Origin: Ophiobolus disseminans
Taxonomy: Eukaryota > Ascomycota > Dothideomycetes > Pleosporales > Phaeosphaeriaceae
NCBI GenBank assembly: GCA_010093685.1
Contig: MU006217.1
Span: 830,911-894,910 of the forward strand
Direction of reading: 5' to 3'
Length of the DNA stretch: 64,000 bases
The notes below the pieces were generated by a model. It searched no databases and was not told the DNA's origin. It saw nothing but the letters and a program-made list of their open reading frames with translations. The translations under genes and the position numbers were made by a program. Positions 1-12,026 of this stretch are shown in pieces; within the stretch, counting starts at the first letter, position 1; every line of letters starts with the position of its first letter.

Positions 1-2142
1 TGCAGTCCGTAGAAGAAATGGCGATAATAAAAGTTCTGTGTGCACGTCGTATCGGGTGGATCATTTGGGAGCCAAGGACTGGTGGTTGTGCAGTGAGGCT
101 CAACGACTTGCTCCAGTCCAACAACGAACGTTCGTCCTTCGTCGACGGGCTTGGGTGGAGGTGCTGGCGGATTCGAGGTGGCGCCGCCGACCTTTTCATG
201 TGCTGCTTTATCTGCGCCATTCCAGATCTTGCAGGCATGGTCGTTAGTGACTTCCCCCACAGACATGATTACTGCACTTACCATATTGACTTGCATGTTC
301 GGCTTATCGGGATTCGAGTTCTTGACACGCTCCCAACTTGACTCAGGTGTTCGAAGCCATCTTTTGATTTCTTTGACTCTATCTTTCACATTCTTGCTCT
401 TGTCCCAAGGTTCGTAGTTCATGTGCGTGGCAATGATGCCTGCGACTGCGGGAGCGGCGAATGATGTACCCGAATCGATCGTTTCCTTGCCGTCATTGTG
501 ATCATGGACTTGAACGTCCACCCCAACAGCGTATATTGTCAGTTGTGTGCCGTCCTGAGTGCCCTGGCCTTGAGTCAAAGGCCACGCTTTCCCTTCAAGG
601 GTAGCTGCTCCGACATTTATCACCGGGAAGTTTTCTCCTTCCATGACAGCTGGGATCATGTCAATGATATCTCGCTTATCTTGGTTGCCGTAGTTTCCCG
701 AAGCTAGCACTATGGGGATTCCATAGTCTGTGAGCTTTGATACGGGGTCAATGTAGTCCCTGCCTGCGAAAGCTTTGAACGCATCATCTCGTGTATAACC
801 CGGCGCATTATCCGGTCCGACACCTCGACTCATAACAACTACCTATGGACAAGGCGCGTTAGCAAATGAGTAGAAAAAAGAAGTAGTCTTAATTCCATGC
901 TTCATGGGCGCTGGGAATCTGCTTACCGCTCGCAAATCTGGCTTTTTCAACGTTCTGCGGCGAAACATAAAATCTCTCCATGCTGCTTCCATACCCTGCG
1001 CCAGATCGCCTTGCTGGTCTCTCTCTGTCTGGACTGGGACAAGGATGACCCCTTTTGCTGTGCCCCAGTGTCCTAATATCTTCGATGCAACTTTTGTTCC
1101 ATGCCCTGTGGGAGAATGATCTGCTCGATGGTCGCGCCTTGGAGATGCATTGTTGAACGAGTCTGTTCTAACAATCGCCCTGTCGTCAGTTGGGTCATCA
1201 AAGCCAGGGAATACCTTCTCGCCATGTTCCTTAACATGAAGTCAGTGTCAGTCCTCCTAATGATGGCAATCACTTACGTCCACGACATCCACTTCCACCC
1301 CATGATCGATAAGGTAAACAATAACACCCTGCCCTGAGTTCTTCTCGTAGACATAGTCTTTCCTAATAGCACGTTACCGTCAGCATGTATTCGCCAAGAT
1401 CCTGCTTGTGGATGCGAACTTACATATCGTCTAGATTGCTTCCTCTTCACGGTAATGCATTAGTGTCACCGTCATGATATCATTATCAAGAAACTCACTC
1501 GTATCGACTAGCCTGTACTAGATCTTTAATGGCGTTCTGCTGCTTCTCCCAGTCGCCCCATTCGACTTTGCGTGACCTTAAGGCATAGAGGTCTCCGTGG
1601 TCTGATCCAGGAACCGGACTCATTTCGACAGAGCCTCTGGTTGGCTCGATGTGAGCAATCCACTCTTTCTTCTTCGAGACTTCTTCATATCCGGCTTGAT
1701 CAAGAATCAATGAAAACCAGCCGCCCGGTTTCCGTAGTTTGTCAAACTCGTCAAACTTTCCTTCGTCGAGAAGTTTTTCGATCTCCTCTTGTGGAAGTGG
1801 TATGTCCTTTCCCCAGGGAAAGACCTTCCACTGGAACATCTTGGACTTGTCTTTAACCAAGCCCTCCAGCCAAATACGTGTATCGTTTACTTGTTTTCCA
1901 TTATTTCGATCAGTCACCCAGGCTGAATATGACGCTGTCCCGGGTGGCAGCTCATTGCGTTGTTCGATAGCGATTGGATTAGCTGCTAAGAATAGACCAT
2001 CCTGATCATGGGTTGCGGCTGGATTCGTGGACATTGTTCGTTCGTTTTGGTTCGGCTGGATGGACTCTATGTTGACACGATCAGCACGAGGCTTCGACAG
2101 CGCTATCTGAACCAAAAAGAGCCACGCCAGGAGGAGCTTCAT
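1..2142 (-). CDS. Secreted subtilisin-like serine protease (peptidase S8A), C-terminus beyond the window
   Basis: Secreted endoprotease of the subtilase family. The start at 2142 opens with a signal peptide (MKLLLAWLFLVQIALS), followed by a roughly 200-residue prodomain. All three catalytic motifs are visible: Asp in VYLIDHGV (about residue 239), His in GHGTKVASKILG (about 290) and Ser in GTSFAAPAVAG (about 474). The oxyanion Asn is in VLASGNYGN. Exons that keep one frame are 1499-2142, 1424-1438, 1278-1362, 927-1229, 282-842 and 1-227. The second is a 15-nt micro-exon (a 21-nt version ending at 1444 also fits). The intron at 228-281 is 54 nt, so reading through it is also open, but GTAAGT and CACTAAC argue that it is spliced. 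After the catalytic Ser there is a Pro-rich stretch and a Cys-containing tail that continues off the left edge. DHG after the catalytic Asp is less usual than DTG. Family assignment is secure; substrate is unknown. Confidence 0.9.
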
Positions 2143-5100
2143 GGTCACAGAAGGTAATTGTTCAAACGAAATATAAGATGTACTGATAGCTTGAAATGAA
2201 AAGTGTAGGAATTGATGATAGCGACAGAAAACTGATCGCTGAGCGTTCATTTATACTTCCTCGCGAGGCAGAATATGCCCTTTCCTGTGAACAGCCCGCC
2301 ACAGAATGAGATGGCTAAGTTGTCTCCAAAGTGGGCATGATCCAGTGCCGCAAGCCATGTCCTCAACGTTGTTGTGGCGATGTATCGATCCAACCCCGAA
2401 GACACAGGTCCTAGGCAGACTCGAAAGGCAGTACACATCGTATAACGTCTTCAAACAAAAGCAATGAGGCACAGTAGAGACCAGGAAATCAAAGTTTGCG
2501 GCGCGTAGCGCCGTTGGGAGAGTACATGCGCTCCAGCGACCAGCACTTCCCATATGCAAACAGGAAGAAACCCTTTGCATAACGTGTGGGAGAAGAAACA
2601 CATACCGTCCGTATCTTGCGAAGTTTCCATGTCGATATCACGATCGCGAGTTGCAGATACACCGTTGTGTGATAACTTGGAATCTGAGTCTGCAATACGG
2701 GCCGTCTGGAAGGCGAGGCTGAATACGGAGACTGTATTTAGGCAACGACGCCAACTGCATCAAGTTTTACAATGAACAAATAGGAATCTAAAGGAAGGAC
2801 AATACTGGTCAATTCGAAACATCTATGAGCGAAGTATCGGGGCTCAAGCGGGGCAGATGCGGCGTGGTCAAGCGACCCCGCTTGCACGCTTGCAGCTGAC
2901 CTCGTCAGTGGTTGAAAGGGCACAATAGAGAACAACTCACTGCCATCTTGAGCGGATTAGGAAATTGACAGGATTTTGATAAATAGCTATTCGTTCATCG
3001 TGAAAGAGAGTGGATGAGAACTCCCCGTCTCTTCTTCGACATCCCCGCAACTTGCCGCCGGATATGCCAACCCGCAGTGCACGGCGCAGCTTTGTAGCGA
3101 CGTCATCTAAGAGGGTAGCTGTAAAACTATGGTTTCAGTACGCGCCAAAGGGACGCTCAATGCCCCGAAGTCGTTCTGCTCGTTGGTTTTGTGGTTTGTG
3201 GTAGTGAATTGGGATGTAACCTCGATATGCCGTTCGTCGAGAGTTACCTAGGTATGACCGAGTATAGCACAGATTGTGAAAGGTGACAAACACAATTTTG
3301 GTACTTAAACTGCAGCTCTAGTTAGCCAAACCTGCTTCAACACGACTTGCACGCCAACCAACCATCCTGCTACCTCTACCATGTCTGCGCATACGCACTC
3401 GGAGGTGACCCCATTGCTGCTAGATGCTCCAATGTCGAACACGTACCTTCCAGAAAATCGCTGATACTAGATATTTCAATCATGCCCCAGTACTTTGCAA
3501 CCGCTGTATCGATCATTCGAGCCCTGATATCTACCAGGCTAAGACTCGACTCACCACTATAGTAAGACTTCAATAGTGTAGACAGTTATGTGTATGCGCG
3601 CACTAAGAAAACATTAGCATCAACGACCACGCGGGAGCGGACAACCGCTGCTGCGCGCAAAGAGACACCCTGGAGAAATTTGGCGGACATAGCGCGGATG
3701 CATAGACGCGGGCGCAAAAGCTGGAAGAAAGGATGCGACACTTTGGGTATTTTGGGAGGAATACTGTTTTCTCGTGAGGGTAAGTGTGGTGGGTTGCTCG
3801 TGCATGTCCGGAGGGTATCTCGCCATCTAAGGACGGCTGATACGTCTCTTTTTTAGTTCTCATCTTCCTCTGTTCCTGCATTAGAAGTGGTAGGTATTGC
3901 CTCCCCGCTTCTTCAATTTTTTTATTCTTGCCGTATCTGCATCTTTATCACACCGGAATCATTCCACTTAGCGGTTGCAAGTACAATCAATACTTTGACG
4001 ACAGAGCTTGACTTACATAGAAACTATAGCGCTTGCCATGTACATTTTTCTATCAATAGCCTCGCTTCGCAACCCGGGGCAGACTCAAGAAGCCGACGAA
4101 GCCGGCGATCACATCGCATTCAGCCCTAGTGACGCAAATTGATACAAAATGGAGCGGCGCTCATGCAGAGCAATATCGAAGCGACATGGGATAGGAAACG
4201 AATGACATGAAAAAAGGGAAACAAAAAGTGCCCGATGCAGGTGTGAGGGAAGCGAGGGCTAAAAGAGGGTTAAAACGTTTCAATGTTTCGTCGCACGGCA
4301 GCGACCCGGCTGATCTGCCTCGCGTGCGGAGTGAACGCCTGGTCGAGGTGCGAGGCTGGGAAACGGGGATTTGGAATGGAGGGCACAGCAGGCTGGGATA
4401 TATTTTAGGAGAGGTAGAGGGGGGTTGCACGAACTGGACTGCAGAATTTTGGATGGGGGGAGGGGCGATTATAGAGGCATCTCGGGATGTTCATGCGCTG
4501 GGAAGCGCAGCAAAACGAGACACTTGGTCCATGGAGAAGTGGTACTGTCGCCAGCCACAACTTGTACTCTTGAGTAGCTTCTCGTGTCTCGGTCTGGAGG
4601 CGAGCTTGCTGTGCCATATTTCAAGTCGCTTACTCTCAACACCACCGGGAAGATGGCGGAAGGCCCGTCCCTCAACTGTGCGGCGTGGTGAAGCTGCATA
4701 TGGTATACGTGGAGGGGCCTACCACCATTCATCGTATGGCTCGGCGGAATCAGGCACTGATCAGACGTCCAGAAGCAACGTGGACGCTCGTAGAAGGTGT
4801 AAAGATGCCAACACACGCTACTCATGTCGCCGTTGCCCTCACTGCGTCCGCGTAACCCCACAATGCGTAAAAGACACCAAAAATAACCGTACATCGAAAC
4901 GAAACAAACGAGTCCCGACTTGGCTAGCTTGACCGGCATGTCTGGCAAAATGGTCCCCATCTGATCACGAGTGGGACTGACGAGCGATAAGTGTGGCAAA
5001 TTAGCTGGCGTTGTGCCTGCGCAAGCCGTGCTGATCTATGATTCGCGGTCGGTGCTCGGCCATGCAATGCACATGCCAGCCCATCACACACCACCGGCAT

Positions 5101-6295
5101 TGACAACGCTGACCAGAGTCAAGACTTACAGATTAAGTCATCAATGCTGCTGATGAGCCGAAAATTTCGAGCGGGCAGCCGGATCATCTTATGTTTTCTG
5201 CGAGGGCGGCGCGCGACGTTGCGACGCTGAGACCGCGGACTCGACGACGCATTCCGCGCTGGCTGTCTTGGACTCGAGGTGGTGCTAGACCTCTGCAATA
5301 GTGGGCCAGGCGGCGCCTTCCCTCCACGCCCACGGCACCTTCCCTCTGCGATTGGCGGCGGTCCAGATGGGTGGGCGCTTCCCGTAGCTTAACTCGACTA
5401 GCGCCACCTTGGGTTTATGCACTGTCCCTGCAACGTCTAGCCACTCACCTCCCGCAACAACCATGTCGCGTTTTCCAGGCGTCAAACAGCTTCCAGCAAT
5501 TGGGTGTTGACGTCCCTCCATCCTGGCGTCGTGAGCGCCCACAGACTGGGCGTGGCGCGGCTCGCGAGGGCACGAGGAGCGAAACATGGACCCATCTGCT
5601 GCTTTTCCTATCCTCTGCAAGTCCCTCAGTACAGCGAGGCGCAAGAGAGCATACGTACGACCTGCCTTCTACCCATATCACCAGAGGCGTGGGACGTTCT
5701 ACCGACACGCTGACGGCCAGGATAAGCACCTTGTCAGATTGCACATAACCAAGCTCTTTGCGCTGCAGTGTTCAGGTCTGGATGCGCTGAGTTTGTAAAA
5801 TCGTTTATTGAGTTCATCCGGGCGTCTATTTCTGGGCCACTTACTCCCCCTCCACCACCTCCGCGCCATTCCACCTGCTCGTCTCCCCATCGACCTATCA
5901 CACGGGGACCTGCAGTGGTGCAAGGCCTGCCTTTGGCGCCATACATTTAGTCGTTGTAAGTACCCGCCCGCTTTCCATTCCATCTCTCCCCACCCTCATC
6001 CGTGCTCTGCTCTGTCCAATCCTCGAGCTCGCCGCCCTCGAAGCGCCCCGAGTCAAAAGGTTGGCGCTTCGCTCTATTGCCTCTGCTCCTTTCTTCTCTC
6101 CAGCAGGTCTCTTATTGTAATACTTCGTGTGTCTTTTGCCATTCAGTCTCTTTATCCGCAACCTCCAACGACTGGTCTAAGCTGGCCTGGATTATAGTCG
6201 ACTTCCCTCTCCACATCATTCCTATCTCTCCTTGTCCCTACTGTTCCGCTTCATGAGAGCTTCGTGCCTCATTGTGAACCTCGGGTCGTTGTAGA
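2143..6295. other. Gene-poor intergenic region, 4.15 kb
   Basis: I see no reading frame here that resembles a protein family. The longest open frame (4207-4932, +) has the composition of chance translation. The last 350 bases before the next gene (about 5950-6295) are CT-rich, as in fungal 5' leaders, and a GTAAGT at about 5956 could start a 5'-UTR intron. Upstream of 2142 the protease promoter is expected, but I can name no element. Confidence 0.6.
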
Positions 6296-7902
6296 ATGGC
6301 CACCAACAATAAGAAGAATCTCACAGTTTCGATTGAACGACGGAATACCGACGACTCCGATACCAACAAAACGCCACGCACAGCACGCTTCGCCGAAGCC
6401 ACCTCTGTGTACTCGCCTGTCGACGCTCCACGGTCGCCGTACAACTACCCCACAAACCACTACAAGCCGCAACCTCAAGTGTCAGACGTAGGACTGTCCT
6501 ACGTAGCAGCAGTCGAAATGGAAGAAACCGACCGAAGATACCTTCCGCCACCAACACCAAGGACGCCAGGTGGGGCGCTCAAGAGTGCTATGAGGTCGCC
6601 TGGCGCGCCGCCACGGACGCCGGGTGCTGCGAGCATCATGAGCCCTACCTTTAGGGAAGAACAGAAGCTCGAGAAGCACGAGGCATCAACCGAGAAGGAG
6701 CAAGCAAAGGATTTGGTGAGTTATACCTCAAAGCTCTTGGAATCTAGTACTAACAGCATGCAGAAAATCAAAGTCAGAGTACGGATAGCCAAGATCTTCC
6801 TTCGTGGCATCAACTTCGCATGCAGTCTCATCGTCCTTTCCATGATCGCAACCGCATTTGCCATCTTCAACGCTACCAAGAATCTTGCACCACGAAACAA
6901 CCTTCCAGCATGGGCCGAAAACACCAAGATCTGGCCGCAAGTCCTGCTCCTGTCTATCGCCTGTCTCTCGCTACTCATGTCTGTGGTTGTCATGATTGCA
7001 TACTTCAAAGGAGGTCACAATCGGGCTGAGAAAGTGGCCGCCTATTACACCGTCTTCGCCGTTGGCTTCTTCATCTTCAGCATCATCATGTGGGCCATCG
7101 GAGCAGCAGTCTTCAATCAAAGTAAAGCACAGAACAACAACAAAGACATGTGGGGCTGGTCTTGCGTTGACAACAAGCGACGACATCTGTTCGAGGACGA
7201 CGTCGCTTATGCGCTTGTCTGCCGCCTTCAGGTAAGCTTACTTGTACTGAAGATTTTGGACCTGTACTAACGATAAAATAGAACTGGGCGCTCGTCTGCT
7301 GCATCATCGAAGTTGTTATTGAGGTTCTCTGTGTCATCATCTACGGCATCGTCTTCTACCGCTTCTGGTCGAAGCGCAAGCTCAGGAAGTCCATGGCTGT
7401 GCGCGACCGTGCTCGCTCGGATCTCTACCTCGCACAGCTTCGTTCGCAATCCGCACCCAACACTCCTGGATTCGGTCCCCTCTCCCCAGGCTCCGGCGGC
7501 TGGCGCCCACCTCCAGGCCACCCAATGTACGTGGACCCGCACTCTGCCGCCGAAGCAGGCGAGAGCGACAAGGTGCAATACGCAAACGTTCGCGAGATCG
7601 TGCAACCGCAGCCCTTCCAGCTTGCAGCCCCTCCGATCAAGGTCACTGGCGCAACGCCAAAAATGGAACAGGATGGCTTCGATTCTCCAGCACGAACTGG
7701 CACCGCATCCCCACCCCTCCCACCTGCCTCCCCAGGCTTCCAAGAACGACACAACGACCACGTAAACGCAGCACCGGGCGAGCAAACATATGCCTCGGTA
7801 CCCATTCCAGGCGCATACACGCCCCTAGCGTCGCCAGGCTACCCCCCGGCGCAACAACAAGCGCCGGGCTTTGACTTTGGTCCCAACGTGACCGGGCGAT
7901 GA
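6296..7902 (+). CDS. Four-TM membrane protein with Pro/Ser-rich cytosolic tails, function unknown
   Basis: Predicted 502-residue membrane protein from exons 6296-6715, 6764-7231 and 7282-7902. The N-terminal 140 residues are rich in TP and SP (for example PPPTPRTPGG, RSPGAPPRTPG), which look like phosphorylation sites. Four hydrophobic segments follow: near FACSLIVLSMIATAFAIF, VLLLSIACLSLLMSVVVMIA, YYTVFAVGFFIFSIIMW and ALVCCIIEVVIEVLCVIIYG. A basic stop-transfer run (WSKRKLRKS) then leads to a Pro/Gln-rich tail. The arrangement resembles MARVEL-like fungal membrane proteins, but I recognise no catalytic motif. The first intron (48 nt, GTGAGT..TACTAAC..CAG) has no stop and is a multiple of three, so retention would add 16 residues. 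ATG at 6296 is preceded by a CT-rich leader. Confidence 0.85.
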
Positions 7903-9701
7903 AAGATGCCATGCTCGAAACTGCATTAGCGACGCGTTGTTCTTCTCTTCTTTTGGATCTGGGATGTGTGTCACGGACCGTTGTACATTTTTCATGGGAA
8001 ACTATATTTGGAGCTGGCTTTGGCCGCTTTTTCGATCGCTGATAATCGGTCTCTGTGTGTTACATTCGCTGGTGTTTTTGGGCCTGTTATTTTCCCTTTA
8101 CGATACCTTACTTGCGCTGCGCTGCTGTGCTGAGTAAACGCCTCTCATTGTTGACGAGGGAGATGCAGGATATGGAGAAGCATGTGGAGTTTGATGTGGA
8201 ATCGGATGTAAGAGAATGGATATCAAAAAGACTACATTCTACAATTGCTCTTGCTTCTGTTTGCTGTGCATTTGTTCACAATTCTGCCTTGCCTGATTTT
8301 ATTTTTTGCTTTCCACGCATATGCTTAATTCGTCGATCCAACATGTCCATGACGAATATCCATCCCAGAAGTAGGTCCTCAGCGCCTCGCCAAACAGCCT
8401 CTAAACTCGCCGCACACCGCGACCCGCCACCGAAATTGCCCTCATGCGCTCCGGCGGCGTCGGTGGCGTCGGAACCGCCCAGCTAGCCGCCCGCCGCCAC
8501 GGCGCGTGAACGTGTGGGCTTGACCTGGTGGCCGGATGGGCAAGTAAGGGATGCTGGGTATCATGCGGGTCGGAGAAAAGGTCGATTTTAGCGACGCATG
8601 GTTGAGTATATTGGGGTTTGGGGATGTGGTACAATGCTTGCTGGGATGAGTTGGGAGGGCCGGTCGGGTGGATACGGTTGATTGCTGGTTTGTGGGTTGG
8701 TGGAGGCCCTGGCAATATCGCTTGAGGGAGGTGAGGGAAGAAGGTAGATGGAGCTTAGATAGTAGGATATACTACAAGGCAGTGTAGAGTATGGGGATAT
8801 AGCCTGATAGTCATTCAACAAGGACAGTCAGAGAAGAATGGATTTGAGCGCATCATAGCAAAGTCAATATTCATCACGAATTCTGGGCTACCTAGTGGCC
8901 TTGAGGCCAGAGAGCACGTAAGGGTCATGAGTATATGGAGTGGTCAGAGAAGAGGTATACTGTTTGCATTCGAGTCAGTGAGATACTACCACGCCCGAAC
9001 ACTTAGTCCCATGCATCGTTCGAGGCAAAAAGACATCAGCGTACTTCTTGTAGCCAACTATAAACCATCCACGCATTTGTGACGCTCTGAACATGTTCGC
9101 ACAATCTTCTAAGCAATCTCACAAAAATTAAGGACGTTAGTGGAGCAAGTGAGATTGTGCTAGGACGGACTCAAAAGGTCTCAAACATTACACATTATCA
9201 GAGACAAGTCGTGTTGCAGTAGACATCAAATGGTACGTCAGAGCCTCAAAGGTCAAAGTGAGATGTTGTGATGATGAGTTGCCGAGACCGCTGATGTGAG
9301 ATGGTTGATCAGCCAGCGCATTCATAGGAGGTTTACAAACGTCTTCAGCCCACATGATAGAAAGAGCGTCAGGCCAGATGCGGGCGTCATGGCTGTGCAT
9401 CATGAAACACCGAGCAGTCAGCCAAGACAGCATACACGTCACAAGCAGACATCAACTGGAAAGGATGATCACACAATGGTTGAGTCGGCAGATCACCCAA
9501 GTGAAGCCTCCATTGTATTGTGATCGGAGACCCGCTCATGAGAGTCGAGGTCAAGCTCCATTGATAGGCCGCAAGTTCCATGCTTGCTTTTTGCTAAGTA
9601 CACCCAAGACTCCGTAGGACCATACCCCACCGAGACCGGAAATGCTGGTAATCGTGCAGAATCTTCACGTCGTTCCCTCTTTCGCCCATCGCTTGACACG
9701 T
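7903..9701. other. Intergenic, possible old coding remnant at 8430-8735
   Basis: No intact gene seen. On the plus strand around 8430-8735 one frame reads protein-like phrases (SGGVGGVGTAQLAARRHGA, then DELGGPVGWIRLIAGLW) interrupted by two stop codons. It could be the worn end of an old gene. I could not assign a family, and chance GC-rich translation is possible. The rest, up to the L11 stop at 9702, shows nothing. Confidence 0.35.
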
Positions 9702-10327
9702 TTATCGGACGATGCCCTCGAATCGGTTCTTGTACCACTTGACGGTCTCGGCCTGGTTGACCTTGTGGGAGGCGCCGATCTTGCTCTTGCACCGCCTGCG
9801 CTTGGCAACACGCTCGCCGGGGCGGGTCATGCAGACGTAGAAGTCCATGCCGTAGATACTGCTCGAGTTAGCCGATGCCTCGTGCTCGCTGTCCAGACTC
9901 CACATACCCAATGCTGGGGTCGTACTTGATGCCCAAGTCGATGTGCTCGCTGATGCCGAAGCCGAAGTTGCCGGACTCGCTGAAGTTGCGCTTGCGGAGC
10001 TCGTACTCCTTGACCTTGAGGCCACGCTCGAGAATCTCCTCGGCCTTGGGACCGCGGACGGTGACGTGGACGGCAATCTTCTCGTTCCTTCGGATGCCAA
10101 AGGTACGGACGGTGTAGCGGGCCTTGGAGTAGACGGGGGTTTGACCGCTCAGCTGCTCGAGCACCTTGGCCGCACGGGTGAGACGATCACCAGACTCGCC
10201 GACGGAGATGTTGAGGACGAGCTTCTGGATGCGGAGCTCCCGCATGGGGTTGGAGGCCTTTGAGTCGGACTGCATGTGGCATTAGCATTCGCATCGTGGT
10301 TGCCGTGGTGGGATGTGTGCATACCAT
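9702..10327 (-). CDS. RPL11: 60S ribosomal protein L11 (uL5)
   Basis: Component of the large ribosomal subunit central protuberance, where uL5 contacts 5S rRNA and the P-site tRNA. Exons are 10325-10327, 9908-10269 and 9702-9858, giving 173 residues, the normal fungal length. The sequence is strongly diagnostic: NPMRELRIQKLVLNISVGES, QLSGQTPVYSKARYTVRTFG, RGPKAEEILERGLKVKEYEL and GMDFYVCMTRPGERVAKRR. The preferred model has a first exon holding only the ATG, followed by a 55-nt intron (GTATGC..GCTAAT..CAG), so the protein starts M-SDSKASNPMREL. An alternative start at 10275 (MQSDSK) is in the same frame and would avoid that intron. The gene is divergent from SmB with about 270 bp between start codons. 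Confidence 0.97.
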
Positions 10328-10600
10328 TGTGAGTGCTGCGTTGTTAGTAGGCAGGTGGTGGTGATGTCGGCTGCTAGAGTTGCGGTTGTCGCGATGATTT
10401 TGACTAGTCTGTGGCCGCCTTCGTTAGCGGGCCCGGCCTTGGCGCCCCAGCTTGAACTTTGCGGAAAGAGCTTCCAACACCAACACCACCGATAGCTCCG
10501 CAGACACCCCACCCCGCACCAAACACGGGAGTCTCTCTGACTACCTCACACTACACCCTTTCTCAAGTCCCAAGTCGTCCTCGGACGCGCAACATCCGAC
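10328..10600. promoter_or_regulatory. Divergent promoter RPL11 / SmB
   Basis: The two start codons (10327 on minus, 10601 on plus) face away from each other with 273 bases between. This segment must hold both promoters. I see no TATA box or clear element; the SmB-proximal part is CA/CT-rich. Confidence 0.6.
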
Positions 10601-11458
10601 ATGTCTGGCGCCGCAAACAGGCAGGGCAAGATGGTAAGTAAACCTGCCCGGCAGCTCGAGTCCATGACCTGAGAGAAGATGCGCATAGAAACTGACTGAC
10701 GCCTGATGATGTAGCAACACTTAGTAAGCGCCCCAGTTCCGCTCATATTCGCATCGCACTCACAAGCTGCAGATCAACTACCGCATGAAGGTGACACTTC
10801 AAGATGGTAGGCAAATGGTCGGGCAGATGCTCGCGTTTGACAAGGTCAGTGTTGTATAGAGTTACTATAGGCATTGCTAACAAGAGTGCAGCACATGAAT
10901 CTCGTTCTCGCCGACACAGAAGAGTTCCGACGCACGCGCCGACGAGGCAAAGCAGCGCCCGGCGCAACTCAGCAGGTCACCGAGACTGAAGAGAGACGCG
11001 CTATCGGACTCACCATCATTCGCGGCGCGCACGTCATCTCATTATCAGTCGATGGCCCACCCCCAGCCGATCCCGCTGCGCGACTGGGAGCGACATCTGG
11101 AGGTCCCACGACCGCTGCAGCATTGGCAGCTGGACCTGGCGTTGCGCGCCCTGCAGGACGTGGCCTCCCAGTGGGTCTAACAGGACCTACGCCTGGTGTT
11201 GGTGGCCCTGGTCCCGGATTTGGAGGTTTCCCAGGCGCACCTGCTTTTGGAGGACCGCCTGGCTTCCCAGGTCGTGGTGGACCTCCTGGCGGACCCCGTA
11301 CATCTCACCCCTCATCGATTGAGAATCACATGCGCTAACGTTTTGTAGCTGGTTTCCCTCCTGCCGGTGGACCACCTGGCTTTGCTGGACCTCCAGGCTT
11401 CGGCGGACCGCCTGGATTCCCAGGTCGAGGCGGCCCTCCCGGCTATGGTGGTAGATAA
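10601..11458 (+). CDS. SMB1: Small nuclear ribonucleoprotein-associated protein B (SmB)
   Basis: Core Sm protein of the spliceosomal U1, U2, U4 and U5 snRNPs, part of the heptameric ring around the snRNA Sm site. Exons 10601-10633, 10715-10723, 10773-10844, 10892-11297 and 11349-11458 give 209 residues. The Sm fold is visible: INYRMKVTLQDGRQMVGQML (Sm1) and AFDKHMNLVLADTEEFRR, then a variable loop and GLTIIRGAHVISLSVDGPPP (Sm2). The tail is the Gly/Pro-rich PPGF/GGPPG repeat typical of SmB. Exon 2 is only 9 nt and encodes QHL. Including it gives GKMQHLINYRM, which matches the usual KMxQ(H/L)I(D/N)YRM spacing; skipping it would keep the frame but lose three residues of the first helix. The last intron interrupts the PPGF repeats. 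Confidence 0.95.
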
Positions 11459-12026
11459 GCAATGTCGCTGAGATAAATTGCGATAGTAGATCAAAAGGAG
11501 AATATCACCACATCAGAGACCTGCAGTAGAGGCACCGCGACCACAATACACGCGCACAAGCGAGCTATATTGACGGAAAGGCAATGAATGGGTCATCTTG
11601 GTAATGCTGGACACTAGGGAGGCGACGCTGCACTGCTTCACACCAATTTTACGATTGAGTTCTGAGAGACTGAAGGTGACCTAGCTCGAATACATCTTTT
11701 GAGGGAGGTCTGTTTGAGTAGCTTTGGCGTATACCTTTAGCCACGACAATGCGCGCACATCTCAAAACTCAGGAACCGTTTTGCACATTCCACGTGACAT
11801 ATTCATCCGTAACATTTATCCAACCATTCAGTCGTATCCGCTCTTACAACCAGCCCACGTGACTCTCTGCCTGTTCTCGCGAACCGCATCGCGGCTATTC
11901 GACATCGGCCCCGATTTTGTCTTGGCATCCGCATCTCCAACACCAGGAACCGCTCCAACCCAGCTCTCACTCCTCCCACGGCCACCGCTTCCCTCTCAGA
12001 AGCCCCACACAGTCAATTCGCCCACC
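11459..12026. other. Intergenic: SmB 3' region and MPC1 promoter/leader
   Basis: No gene seen. The last 150 bases before the MPC1 ATG are pyrimidine-rich, consistent with a 5' leader. The ATG at 12027 sits in a good context (CCCACCATGG). Confidence 0.5.

Noticed and set aside
4207..4932. Open frame of 241 codons on the plus strand
   Set aside because: No domain, no signal or membrane pattern, composition like chance translation; neighbouring frames equally open.
5285..5748. Several overlapping open frames of 99-125 codons on both strands
   Set aside because: They overlap in conflicting frames and carry no recognisable motif; GC-rich DNA gives such frames by chance.
7267..7820. Antisense frames of 131-172 codons opposite the proline-rich tail
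   Set aside because: They mirror the Pro/Ser-rich codons of the real gene on the other strand.
9943..10263. 106-codon frame opposite RPL11
   Set aside because: Shadow of the highly biased ribosomal-protein codons.
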